A stretch of 64,000 nucleotides of DNA, from assembly GCA_029216955.1 (NCBI GenBank), contig JANAVB010007000.1, positions 905,501-969,500 on the forward strand. Direction: 5' to 3'. Origin of the DNA: Iris pallida. Its lineage: Eukaryota > Streptophyta > Magnoliopsida > Asparagales > Iridaceae. The first letter of the stretch is position 1. The number at the start of each line of letters is the position of its first letter. This document shows, one piece after another, positions 37,951-50,020 of this stretch. The position numbers and the translations under genes were made by a program. The notes under the pieces are model-generated. The model had not been told where the DNA came from. It searched no databases and worked only from the letters and a program-made list of their open reading frames with translations.

Positions 37951-39180
37951 GTAGAACGCATAGTAGGACTTCATTATATCATTTTAGACTTGTTGTGACT
38001 TGTGCTGTTCTGATTAGGAGCCAGACACCTCTCCTCGGACAGTACATTTCCTCCGGACACTCAGATACAGGCGAGTACATTCTCTGATCATTTCATATCC
38101 TGCTTAGAATTATTTTCCTGCATTAAATTACTTTAATTGATACTGGCACGTTGGTCACACGGATTGGTACTATATGGATCCCTCCTTGAGATGCTATCCT
38201 TAGGGAGCATCGGGTACTCTATGTTCTGTGCGTTTTACTTACATAGCGTATCACTATGCTTCGTTGATTCTTCGATCACTTGTGACATATACTCTTATGA
38301 TCACAGAGTTTTCCTGGAATCCTTATCCCATTTATGGGACTACTATGTACCACCTTCGGGGTCTACCACCTTCGGGGTCTACTACCCTTCGGGGGCTGTT
38401 ACATAGAATCATAACATAACCTGGCTGGATCTTTGTGTATTAATTGGGGGTACGGGGGAGTATAAATAGCCATGTGAACAATTCCAAAGTAGAATAGCCA
38501 TGTACGCCTCTTTATTATAGCCATGTACAAATCAAGCCGTTCACATGTCGACTTTGTGCTCTAAATCACTATTCACTGGTAGATCTTTATTTTTAGTAGA
38601 TATTTCTATTACAGTTCTCTCTCTGTTTACTTACTGTATTTCTTCAGTATCTATATTTTACTTTACTGCATGATTATATTTTCTAACCTGCTATGAACTG
38701 TTGAGATGTACTGTACTCGCTCCTATCCTGACTGGACCTGTTAAAATATTACAGAGGACGAGAATGAGGCCTGGGAGGATACCTTCCTCGGGATAGCTCT
38801 AGCTGAGGACATCACCCCACTGCCTAGATTTGTTTAGATAGGTCTTATCTTATTTTTATGTTGTCTTGAGACTGCTTAGCTAGACTTTACTTCTGTTCAG
38901 AGATGTTGAGTTGTATATATTCTTTCATATTCAGTAGCTGAGATATGTACTCTGGATAATTGCTGGGATATTATCTTAGACTTTTCTATCTTCAGTATTT
39001 CCTTGAGTTCTATATCTTATCGTGCTTTCTTCTTCCTTAGTTGTGATTGAGTTTATTTATTGCTTAGTATTATATTGCTAGATGTATGTTGACCTAGGAC
39101 AGCGTTCTACCGCCGACACTGCGGCGTAGGCTAGGCGTTGTTACGTTCTTGTACCCTCACAGTGGGTGCGGGTCGTGACA

Positions 39181-40083
39181 CATTTTTAGTGGTGGCCCAT
39201 GCAGGTCGAGTTTATGTAGTGGTACTCGAACTAGAGTATCACTACAGCCTGCAGTAGGATTAGGATACATATTTTGAGGGTACTCAATCATAGTTAGGAT
39301 TCCTTGAAAGATTCCTGGGATGACCCTTGAGAATCTTATTTAAACTTTAATTTGAATCGTTTCCTTGTTTTGTTGCTCTCACTCCTTGATTATTGAATTT
39401 GATTTTGTTGGATCGTTGTTGATTTGATTTTCTATCGAGATGAATTTTTATGGCCTGAGTTACGATATTTTTCTGATAACATATGTCGACGGGAATACAG
39501 GGATGGTAAACGTCTACTTGGTTATGGAACCTAGAGTTTATCGCAGCTATATTAGCTGGCGTGGCGGAAACATAGAGACCTGACTTCGGATGTACGTATC
39601 TTGGTTATGAGATTTAGAATTTCTCGCAGCTATACTAGTCGGCATAGCGAGAATTCCAGACGACATGATTATAGAGGTACATGCCCCTGTTATGGACTCT
39701 ACCGTTTATCGCAGCCTTGCTTACTAGCGTGGCGAGGACTCTGAGTATCATGATTTTTGGACAGACGCATATGATTATCAGATTGTATCTTGGAAAGGTT
39801 CTTTAGTATATCGTCTCTATCTTTATTCCAGTTTTTATAAATTGTTTCCATCATTAAATAATTTAGGAGTAGAGATATTTTAGCTTTATAGAGCTTATAC
39901 ATATGTAGTTCTTTCTTAGTGTGACCATTTGATGACTTGTGATTAGGCCCTTGTCTTAGGAATGATAGTATAGCCTGGCTTTAAATAGTGATTCTTGTAG
40001 CTAGTTCTCCTTTGTTGATATTTACTAGTTTTTCAGCCTTGATGATTGATTTATATTTTATTTCCTTTTCTTCTTCTTTCAGT
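39181..40083 (+). other. Leader of the gag-only element
   Basis: TAGTGGTGGCCCATGCAGG, beginning about 7 nt after the LTR end, is shared with the Tekay-like element and is the candidate primer site. A (TTATCGCAGC.AT...GGCG) motif recurs near 39537, 39625 and 39697. No coding sequence is seen. Confidence 0.5.
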
Positions 40084-40776
40084 ATGGCACCCATGACCCG
40101 AGCCCGTCGCCTGAGAGCAGCTGCAGCTACTGAGAGTGTGCCTCCACCTCCTACTGTTCAGGAGGTAGTTATCCCTCTATCTGATCAGGGGGTGGTGGCA
40201 CCTCCTGCCATTGAGGAGATGGTGGTAGCCTCACCAGAGAGTCTTCCTTCATCTCCTGTCATTCAGGAGAGAGCTGCGGATTTGCCTGAGACCGAGAGCC
40301 CTTCCCTACCCTCTGTACTCCATACTGTACCACCTGGAGGTTTGTTACTTGATGCAGCCCAGGTATTTGCATTTTTCTAAGAAAGGTTGATGGAGTCACA
40401 GAGAGCTCATGAGGAGGCCATGAGGGAGCAAATTCAGAGGTTGCTACATCTGCGGGACTCTGTGCTTCCAAGGGGAGAGCCTAGCTCCAAGAGGGCGAGG
40501 AGCAGTACCCAGTCCTACCCAGAGTTTGAGGAGTACCCATTTATCCAGCCTATATCATCATACCCAGCCTAGTCTCCTGTCCAGCAGAGGCCAGCTGAGC
40601 CAGAGCCTATCTGTGCCTACTGTAAGAAGTCTGGACACAAGTGGAGCAACTGTAGAAAGAGACTAGGACTGTGCCTAGTCTGTGGTTTAGCTGCACACTG
40701 GGTGCAGCACTGCCCTGCTATACCTGCCCCAACCAGGGCCCTGCTTCCAGGAGGGAGTTCTGGTTCTCAGACTTAG
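40084..40776 (+). pseudogene. Gag-like protein with two zinc knuckles (gag-only element)
   Basis: ATG at 40084 (MAPMTRARRLRAAA). The N-terminus is basic, then a Pro/Val/Glu-rich stretch, then a helical part (ESQRAHEEAMREQIQRL). Two knuckles follow: CAYCKKSGHKWSNC and CLVCGLAAHWVQHC, directly adjacent as in the Tekay-like Gag. In-frame stops lie at 40378-40380 (TAA) and 40570-40572 (TAG); the end is at 40776. The central capsid domain of Tekay Gag is missing, so about 230 codons remain of a normally longer protein. It could only bind RNA or help packaging if translated. Confidence 0.75.
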
Positions 40777-41058
40777 CTGGAGGTGAGTTTTGACCTAACC
40801 TTAGTTTTCCTTTTGTGAATTTTGATGCATCCCTTGCTTGTATGTTTTGATACCTTGTGATTGCCTAGTACTGTAGCATGGTTGGTATAACTAGATGAGA
40901 CCCCAGACTGATATTGCATGCCATGACCCCATAGGTTACACTTTTCAACTGTATAATTTAAGATAGATTTCTGAGACTATGATTGCTGGGGGGCTTAACC
41001 TAGAAAGGGTGCGATCATCTTAATTTCGAGGACAAAATTTTTATAAGGTGGGTAGGAT
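40777..41058 (+). other. 3' leader and polypurine tract of the gag-only element
   Basis: TTTCGAGGACAAAATTTTTA then AAGGTGGGTAGGA ends at 41057 just before the 3' LTR. This is the same polypurine context as in the Tekay-like element. Confidence 0.7.
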
Positions 41059-44000
41059 TGTAACACCCAATTTTCCAGAAGAGGATAATTTTGAAATTTT
41101 GTAATTATAATTATTGTTTAATGATATTTATTTCATATTATGACTTTTAGTGATTTTTAATTATTTTTAAAATATTTAAATTCATGACTTGTGATTATGG
41201 TGTTTTGCTAGTGGACAGTAGAGACTGCCTACCCTAGAGCCTAGCCATGTGATTAGGGTATTTAGACATTTTTGGGGTTATTTGATCTTATTATAATTTA
41301 TTTGAATTTATAGGAATTTTTAGAATTTATTTTAGAATTGTTTGAATGAGGGTTGACTAGGTTGACTTTTGACTAGCAATGACTATGGTAGACCAATCTA
41401 GGAGCTAACCCTAGTTGAGTTTGGACTTGGTTAGGTTATGCAACCCTAGTTAGGCTAGAGTTGACCTATGGTTTGATTACTTGACTCAAGTTAGGATTTA
41501 AGTCATAAGCCATGACTTGTGGTTGTACCTTAATCAATAACTTAGCATTAAGGCCCATAGGCCCACACCACTAGCTAAACCCTAACCCTAACAAGTCTTG
41601 GTCAACCACTACACCCATTGGGAATCCCTCCCTATAAGTATCCTATTAGAATTTAGGGCTAGCCTCTTAGGAAGAACAAAGTTTTGGAAGAGGTGAGCCT
41701 CCATATTCAAAAATCCCTAAAAAATCCATTTTACCTCCTTTTTAATCCAAACAAATTGTAATAGGTTCTAATTATTGTTTTATTGCTGTTGGAATTTGTT
41801 GTTCTCAGTTTTCTATCAATTTGAAGGAGTTTGGTGGCTTTTTGGAATCCTCATTGGAAGGGGTTTTTGTGTTGGAGAACACCATAGGTAAAATCCTAAT
41901 CCACCCACTAAAATTCTAGTTTCTTTGCATGTAGACCTAGCCCTAGGTGTCCTGGTTCTGTAGGTATGCCTAGACCTAGGTTTTGTGTCTATTTCGTGTC
42001 CTAAATGGACACGTATCAGCCTATAGACATAGGTGTTTGATGAAATGTCCCAAAGGACATTTCGACCTGATTTTAGAAAACTTTTTGAATAGAAACTTAG
42101 GGTTTGTTGTCGCTTATTATTTTCTGTGGGACTGAGCTTGTGATTGTGTCGTGTCGTATCGAGATCTGGACACGAACACGCTGTTCTGACACAGTGCACA
42201 TTGCCCTGCTACTCGGGGGCAATTACTCCCTGTACACGACACGTGGACACCTAGGATTTGACACAGACCTAGGGGCAGACACTGACACGAGGTCCTCAAA
42301 GTTTGAGACACCCTCGTGTCATGTCGGACACGCATTCGTGTGTGCATTGATCACGTACTGTGTGCACACGCGCAGTTTTGCCTCACTGATACGCACGAAT
42401 CGACACGACACGGGCACACGTGGTCACGATGCAGGCTATGGGTCACGTTCCCCTATCCTAGGCGAACCTACAGCCACGGGCACGTGTCCTAGTTCGTGTC
42501 GTGTTGTGTCCACGAACACAGTGAACACGTGCACGACGATTGTTTCAGCCTGTGCACTGTTTTGTGTTTTAGGTGACTGGACACGTTTGTGTCCACTTTG
42601 GTGGACACAAACACATCACATGACACGTTTGCAATGTGTTTATATGTTACCAACCTCTGTTTTAGGTTTTTAAGTTAATTTTCCATGTTGATTCTCATTT
42701 TTCCCCTATTTACTGATTTATTTGGTATCAGTTATATGTTGTTCTGTCCAGTTTTGATAATTTAATTTTGTTAGTCTTTTAACCTAATTTACACTGTTAA
42801 TTACTTGTAATTAAGTCTCATATATGTGCACCAATGTGATTTCTATTAGTGTGTCGAATTTTGGGGGATTTTGGTTGTGTTTTGATGTTGAAATAAAATA
42901 GGAAGTTTTAAGACTGTGTTCAAGGTCTGAAATAGGCAACTGAGATTGCTTGATATTTTGGAACTCAAACCTGAGCTTCCTTTTCTTTTCCTGAAGATTT
43001 TAGGTATCCTACATTTCTGAACTATCAATGCTCTCACTGTACAACCTGAGCTTTGAATTCCAGATTTCAAAACCTGGGAATGATATGCTTTCCTCCCCAT
43101 TTCCTTAACAGTTAACTCTTCAACACACACACATTGTAGTTCCTGTACACAGCAGCATTGATACATCCTCTAGCACACCCACACATTCATCAAAACACAC
43201 ACACAGATACACCCTTTCACTGTCATTAATTGAAACCTGGTATTAGTATAGGTTCCATGATTGATTTCCTTTCCCTTTTTCCTTTTCCTAAAATCTGAAC
43301 ACTACATCTAGTAAATTACTGTTTGGATGAGTATAAATCTGAGATTGAATGATGTATAAAGCTGGAATGCAAGTATAGGCTGAAACTGGGCTTGAGTTTA
43401 CTGTATAACTGATTTCTGTGAACTGAAACATGTGGGTTTTCAATGTATTAATCTGAGATTTGCAATATAGGACTGTTTTCTTTTACTTTTGTGATTGAGA
43501 GTTTTGATTTGATTAAGTATGTTTTCGAATTGGTTGTTTGAGAAGAGATGGCTGATACATGAACTGATTTCATTCCCCTTTAAAATGTACTCCTGTTATT
43601 TCCAGTTTCAAACTGAACCCTTGAATGATATATTTCACTGTTTTCCTAGTGTGTCTACTGATTTCCAGATTTCATGATTAATCACTGATTTCCTATGATA
43701 ACCTGTACGGATTTTTCCTTCCCATTTCATTGCAACATTGGTTTCTTCTATTAAAAAACTGGGTTTTCATTGTTAGTGCTGATTTTCCTATGAGTATTAA
43801 ACCTGACTTCTAAGTGAATGTCAATATGTTGACTTCCCTTTTCTTTCTTTAAACTGAAACTGAATGAATTGTTTCATGAGCTTCCTGTCATGTTCTTTCC
43901 TTGCACACTTGTCACATGAGCACTTTCCCTCACTGAATTTCTGTGGCACATTATTTGCACTTGACACCCACACACATTGTTACCTCTCAAATACTCATGT

Positions 44001-45787
44001 ACACACATCCTACCACTAACACACAGGTTCACACCCTTCACTCATACACTACACTCACACTCTCATGTTTCACACACACAAACACATTTCATTCCTTTTC
44101 TTTATGCTTAAATGTATGTGTGATAGATAATGTATGTACCATATAGGCTAATGTACCATATCACATATTAATGGATAGATAATGTGTGACAGATACCTAT
44201 AGGCTATGTATATTCTAAGTTAGATTATAATATATCTTCATGTGTATTATTTTAGTTATAATATTGTCATATAGTCATGTGTTATGGTGTGGTTCATAGG
44301 CATGATAGCCTATAGCCTAGGGATATGCATGTGTGTCAGTATAGAGTCTAGATAGACTTGTGTAGTCTTGTTAGACCTAGAATAGACCAGGTTAGACTTG
44401 TTAGACCTAGTAGAGTCTAGATTAGTCTTGTACAGTCTAGGTTAGACTAGTATAGACTTGATTAGCCTAGAGTAGTCTTGTTTGACCTAGTTTGACTACT
44501 AGGGTTGACCAGAGTTGACCTAGAGTTGACTTTGACCTAGATTGACCTAGACTCATGTAGAACGCATAGTAGGACTTCATTATATCATTTTAGACTTGTT
44601 GTGACTTGTGCTGTTCTGATTAGGAGCCAGACACCTCTCCTCGGACAGTACATTTCCTCCGGACACTCAGATACAGACGAGTACATTCTCTGATCATTTT
44701 ATATCCTGCTTAGAATTATTTTCCTGCATTAAATTACTTTAATTGATACTGGCACGTTGGTCACACGGATTGGTACTATATGGATCCCTCCTTGAGATGT
44801 TATTCTTAGGGAGCATCGGGTACTATATATTCTGTGCGTTTCACTTACATAGCGTATCACTATGCTTCGTTGATTCTTCGATCACTTGTGACATATACTC
44901 TTATGATCACAGAGTTTTCCTGGAATCCTTATCCCATTTATGGGACTACTATGTACCACCTTCGGGGTCTACCACCTTCGGGGTCTACTACCCTTCGGGG
45001 GCTGTTACATAGAATCATAACATAACATGGCTGAATCTTTGTGTATTAATTGGGGGTACGGGGGAGTATAAATAGCCATGTGAACAATTCCAAAGTAGAA
45101 TAGCCATGTACGCCTCTTTAGTATAGCCATGTACAAATTAAGCCGTTCACATGTCGACTTTGTGCTCTAAATCACTAGTCACTGGTAGCTTTTTATTTAT
45201 AGTAGATATTTCTATTACAGTTCTCTCTCTGTTTACTTACTGCATTTCTTCAGTATCTATATCTTACTTTACTGCATGATTATATTTTCTAACCTGCTAT
45301 GAACTGTTGAGATGTACTGTACTCACTCCTGTCCTGACTGGACCTGTTGAAAATATTACAGAGGACGAGGAGGAGGCCTGGGAGGATACCTTCCTCGGGA
45401 TAGCTCTAGCTGAGGACATCACCCCACTGCCTAGATTTGTTTAGATAGGCCTTATCTTATTTTTATGTTGTCTTGAGACTGCTTAGCTAGACTTTACTTC
45501 TGTTCAGAGATGTTGAGTTGTATATATTCTTTCATATTCAGTAGCTGAGATATGTACTCTGGACAATTGCTGGGATATTATCTTAGACTTTTCTATCTTC
45601 AGTATTTCCTTGAGTTCTATATCTTATCGTGCTTTCTTCTTCCTTAGTTGTGATTGAGTTTATTTATTGCTTAGTATTATATTGCTAGATGTATGTTGAC
45701 CTAGGACAGCGTTCTACCGCCGACACTGCGGCGTAGGCTGGGCGTTGTTACGTTCTCGTACCCTCACAGTGGGTGCGGGTCGTGACA
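41059..45787 (+). repeat. 3' LTR of the gag-only gypsy element
   Basis: Near-identical to 34455-39180. A 240-bp sample (36061-36300 versus 42667-42906) shows about four differences, mostly transitions, suggesting roughly 1.5-2% divergence. Confidence 0.95.
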
Positions 45788-47842
45788 TCCAAAACTTCAG
45801 AAATGAATCTGCTATTTGCCATCTTGTTCTGCAACTTGGAAGTGTGTTTACAAGTGTGTGCTTTATTGAGTTGTCTAAGTGTACAAGTTGTTTTGTCTTG
45901 TCCAATTCTGACCCTGCACATCCAAGGATATGTCTCTTCTTGAAAAACACCCCATATCCTCTGCATTTTATTCTTCACATACTTAATTTCAAACCTGTTC
46001 TTTATAGCAAAAGTCCTTAAATATCTTCTGCACTCACTAGGATTCATCCACTGCTGACCTAGGACTAGATCAATCACCTCAGGAGCTTTGTATTCCTCCT
46101 CACCCATCTCACCTTCACTATACAAGTCATCAAGTTCAGCCCCAGCTTGATGATCACATTCAGAAGCTGATGAGTCATTGCTATGGTATTCCTCTTCAGC
46201 CTCTAGTTCTTCAACTGCAAGTTTTTTTCTTCTCTGAACCTCCTGCCTCTGAAACTCAGTTTCTTTCCCCCATTCTTGACTATTGTTTTATGATATATCC
46301 ATATTTCTTGACAGAGATGCTCCTTCATCATCACTGTTACATGGAATATACTCCTCATCACCCTCTATTTCTTCTTCACCCTCTTTTTCTTCCTCACTTG
46401 AATGGTCAAGGGTTGCTGGTGGTTCATCTCTATAATTTTGTGTCTCAGCTTGTGTACCAAGTTCTTCATCCTCATGTGTATCAGCTAAGTCTACAGCTAC
46501 ACCTTGTGTAGTTGGTTCATCTCCATAGAGTTGTTGGTCACCCTCTGTCTGTGTTGGAGCCCCTTGGTCAGACCCTCCACCAGTGAAGATCCTAGAGGGC
46601 ATTTGATCCAGCTGCTCCTCAGGAAGATCGACATCACTGTCACTAGGTAGTGGATCCAACAGCTCCTCATGAAGATCCTTCTTGACATGTCTTCTAACTG
46701 GTTTGTGGGCTACTTTCTTAATCCTTCCAGTTTTGTTTGGTGTTAGTGACTCAGTAGGTTGTAGCTCTTGACTTACAGGGTAGCCATATTCTTCTAAGAA
46801 TATGTGTATCTCTCCTTTCTTGTCAGAAAGTTGTTTACTAAACATATCAAACAACCCAGCATCAGTGAGGACCTCCACTGTTTCCCCATTCTTCAAAGCA
46901 TCAATCCAGTAGTACTTATAAACTTCCTCCAAATGGTTACTTTCAACTGTATAAGGTAAATCCAACAGACTTATAAAATCTGGGTCCACTTCAACAGCAA
47001 TTGAACTACCCTTAAAATGGACCCTAAGTATGTACTTCCTGTATAACAGTACAACTACCCTTAAAATAGCCTATAATTTCACACATAACAATAAGAGCAA
47101 ATAGACATAACTTTCTCTAACAATACTAGCCTACAAATATCATCAATTTTAGCCTATAATTTCACATATTGAATTCATAGAGGAAATCATCATATTGAAC
47201 CCTAACAGCATATAATTCAACATTTATAACAGTACAACTACCCTTAAAATAGAGAAAATTCATAGAGAAAATCTTCATATTGAACCATGTATAACAGTAC
47301 AACTACCCTTAAAATAGCCTATAATTTCACATACAAATACACATATCATCAATTTTAGCCTAATAGCATACAAATATCATCAATTTTAGCCTACAATATC
47401 ACATGTTCACCTAGCTCATCATATTGAACCCTAATAGCATACAAATATCATATTCAACCCTAATTTCAAATATACAACATACAAATACACAGTGGAAATC
47501 ATCAATTTTAGCATATACATACCATTCCAGTATGAATTCATACACATTTCAGATATTGAACCCTAATCATACTCTACTTAACATCTAACAGAGGAAATCG
47601 TCAATTTTAAACATCCTTCAGATGAAAAGGACATGAACGAAGCAAAAATTGATGGAGCAAAAATTGATGGGGCAAACCTAAAAATTATATACAATCAATA
47701 GAAATCGAAAAATCTGTAAAAACTACATACAATCAAAAGAAATAGGGGCAAAACCTAACAATTACATACAATCAAGATAAATAGAGAAATATGTTAAAAT
47801 TACATACAATCAAAGATTTTACCTGCATGTCTGGTTCGCCAT
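45788..47842 (-). pseudogene. MULE-1 transposase, 5' exons (PB1-like and MuDR N-terminal domains)
   Basis: Exon 1 is 47823-47842, 20 nt, ATG-GCG-AAC (MANQTC). A 784-bp intron (47039-47822, GTAAAA to TATACAG) joins in frame to exon 2 (from 47038), giving KYILRVHFKGSS. Exon 2 has a PB1-like N-terminus, VDPDFISLLDLPYTVE, and an acidic/Gln-rich linker. The MuDR N-terminal domain then follows (EVIDLVLGQQWMNPSECRR, TFAIKNRFEIKYVKN, CTLRQLNKAHTCKH). A TAA at 46288-46290 interrupts it. At 45788 the gag-only gypsy element breaks the exon; the frame resumes at 34454. Confidence 0.85.
47039..47822 (-). other. Intron 1 of the MULE-1 transposase
   Basis: AT-rich, with repeats of CATACAAATATCATCAATTTTAGC and ACAGTACAACTACCCTTAAAATA. 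The donor at 47821-47822 and acceptor at 47039-47040 keep the reading frame, so the exon join is credible. Confidence 0.65.
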
Positions 47843-48055
47843 GGACGATCGGTGGTTTCGATTGAAAAGGGGGAGGCTTCAACTTGGAAGGGGGAAAGAG
47901 AGCGGTTCGTTGGAAGAGAGCACTGTCGATTTGGAAGGGGGAAAGAGAGCACTGTCGATTCGTTTTAGGGTTTTGGAAGGGGAAAGAGAGCACTGTCGAT
48001 TCATTTTAGGATTTTGGAGCAGGGAGGGTTATTTTAGGAATTTTCTAATTTCTTC

Positions 48056-48238
48056 CATTCATTACGGCTCCTCAAAAAATGAGTTAAGGGCTTTTTCGTC
48101 ATTAAAATATAGTCAGAGCGGTCAACCGTTACAAGAGACGGAAAACGTCTAAAGTGGGGTGCGTTGTACATTATGGTAAATGACAGGGGTGTACCATGAA
48201 ATATGGTAAAGTAAGTGGGGTGCGACTCAAAATTTCTC
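48056..48238 (-). repeat. MULE-1 right TIR
   Basis: Inverted copy of 25702-25886. The transposase start codon lies about 215 bp inside it. Confidence 0.93.
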
Positions 48239-48247
48239 ATTATTTTA

Positions 48248-49175
48248 TCAAAGTCAAAAATAAATTTTCATACAAAGCATTGAATATTTATAAAATCACA
48301 CTTAAAGCACAAAGTTTGAGATTATTTCCTTGGGAGCACAAGAACGCCTTTCCGATGGACGTTTTCTATTTTTTAATATTTTTGTTTACTTGTCCGTTTC
48401 TCCTCCGTTAACATTGTTAAAAAAAAAATTAGAAAACACCCTTAAAAGAAGAAAACTGGGAAATATATCATTATTTACTTGTCCGTTTCTCCTCCGTTAA
48501 CTCTATTTTTAAATATTTTTGTTTACTTATCCGTTTCTCGACTACAAATATGTCATTATTAATATAACTAAATTAGTGAGAGAGCAAAGAAGAAAAAAGG
48601 AAAAAAAAAAGGAAGCATTAATTAACTCGACTGAAAATATGTCAATAATACAACCATTCCATTATTATTAATGCAAAAAAAATAAAGCATTAATTTCTGT
48701 TTCCTTCTTGGTAGTTGCGGTGGTCCGACAACTTCGGCCATTTTACATGAACGAGAATCCCACGTTTCTAAACTGGCCAAGAAGGAAACAAAATTAATGC
48801 CAAGAAGGAAACATAAATTCAAACAAAAATTCAATCCAAAAAAAAAAATAAAAGTTTAGAATCAAGCAACCAAGAATAGATTAATTAAATAGTTAAAACG
48901 TTTGTTAATTTTTTTAAATAATTAATAAAGTATTAGGTAGTTGTTTAGTTAAATAGTTAAAACGTTTAGTTAAATTAGAATAGTAACATCATATATACTG
49001 TCTATGACTATTATATGTAGAATAGGTGTAGTGTTGAGCGACTTGATTAGACAGAGAGAGCTGAAAGTGGAATGTCCCATCGATGTTCAGGGAAAACGCC
49101 CTTTCGAAGGGCGATTTTTTTTTTAACGGAGTTAACGAAGAAGAAACAGACAAGTAAACGAAAATATTAAAAAAT
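48248..49175. other. MULE-X interior between the two inner MULEs
   Basis: A direct copy of the MULE-X left terminus at 48261-48430, then AT-rich sequence. CCAAGAAGGAAACA at 48777 and 48801 pairs with GTTTCCTTCTTGG at 48709. The inner part of the right MULE-X TIR covers 48918-49175. No gene. Confidence 0.7.
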
Positions 49176-49299
49176 TAGAAAATTTCATGGAGGGTAAAGA
49201 ATTTTGTCAAAATTATAGAAAAAGGGAGAAGTTTGAGAGAATTGCAAAGCGAGTAATGGAGCGACAACTCCCATGGCGCTCTGTTGGATGGGAACATAC

Positions 49300-49525
49300 T
49301 TCTCACGGACGCGCCATCAATGATGGCGCGTGATCCTCCTCACGTCTCATCGCACGCTGCTGCAGGACCAGACCACGTGAAATCATGAAGATGTGCCATC
49401 ATTGATGGTGCGCTGCTGCAGGGCTGACACTCGCTGCGCTGCTTTGCGTTGCGTTGGACCATGCGTTGCGTTGGACCACGTGAAAGCAGGAGACAGGAAA
49501 GACGCGCCATCATTGATGGCGCGCG
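49300..49525. repeat. Subterminal GCGCCATCA(T)TGATGGCGC palindromes of MULE-2
   Basis: Near-perfect palindromes at about 49310-49331, 49392-49413 and 49503-49524. Related CGCGCCAT..ATGG motifs are dense at the other end (59823-60120). They may be transposase-binding or silencing-related sites, or simply promoter repeats. Confidence 0.6.
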
Positions 49526-50020
49526 CTGATGCAGGACTCTGCGTTGCGTTGGGGTTTGGGAAAGGCTGTCAGCGTTGGGGTTTATGAAAGTGTGTTCAGT
49601 GCGTTGGGGTTTGGGAAAGGGCTGGTCAGGCGTTGGGGTTTGGGATGGAGCGGGAAAAAATTTTGGGGAGTCACGTTGGGAAGGAAATATGTTTTGGCCG
49701 GATGTGGTTTTCCTCTTCTTGTTGGCAGAACCTCTTTCTCTCGTTCTCTCTATAAATTTCTTCTTCTTTCTTCTTCCTCACATAATTTAGACAGCACCAC
49801 AGCACCTATTTTTCTTGTTCTTCATCTTCATCTTCATCTTCATCCTCTTTTTCGAATGTAAGTAACTCTTGAACAAGATTAAATTTTGAATTTATTTCAA
49901 TATTTGTATTACTAATTGTATTTTCGAAAAAACGTAACAGATGAATCCAGTTAACGACGGATTTATTCCCGGGGGACCGACTACAGAAGTCGTGAAACAG
50001 AAAAGAGAAACTCATATATC

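Larger units (their letters stand above)
34455..39180 (+). repeat. 5' LTR of the gag-only gypsy element
   Basis: Contains AACCCTAACCCTAAC (34976-34990), a TATA box (35029-35034), a GTGTC/GACAC-dense region (35380-36010), long CA/TG-rich stretches, CTAG-TAGACC repeats (37735-37950) and three ACC(T)TCGGGGTCT units (38346-38395). All predicted frames here repeat in the 3' LTR and look like chance. Confidence 0.95.
34455..45787 (+). mobile_element. Gag-only gypsy retrotransposon with 4.73-kb LTRs
   Basis: LTRs at 34455-39180 (4726 bp) and 41059-45787 (4729 bp) both run TGTAACACCC to GGGTCGTGACA. Identical 5-bp duplications TCCAA lie at 34450-34454 and 45788-45792. Only 1878 bp lie between the LTRs, with a gag-like frame and no protease, RT or integrase. 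It is a complete non-autonomous insertion (TR-GAG-like) whose LTRs make up 83% of its length. It interrupts coding exon 2 of the MULE-1 transposase. Confidence 0.95.
25702..48238 (-). mobile_element. MULE-1, Mutator-like transposon with transposase and GRF gene
   Basis: TIRs of about 185 bp (25702-25886 and 48056-48238, roughly 88-90% identical by eye) both begin GAGAAATTTTGAGTCGCACC. Identical 9-bp duplications ATTATTTTA lie at 25693-25701 and 48239-48247. Removing two later LTR insertions leaves about 6.2 kb. It carries a multi-exon MuDR-type transposase on the minus strand and a CCHC/GRF zinc-finger gene on the plus strand, converging on a repeat-rich middle. Both genes are disrupted. Confidence 0.93.
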
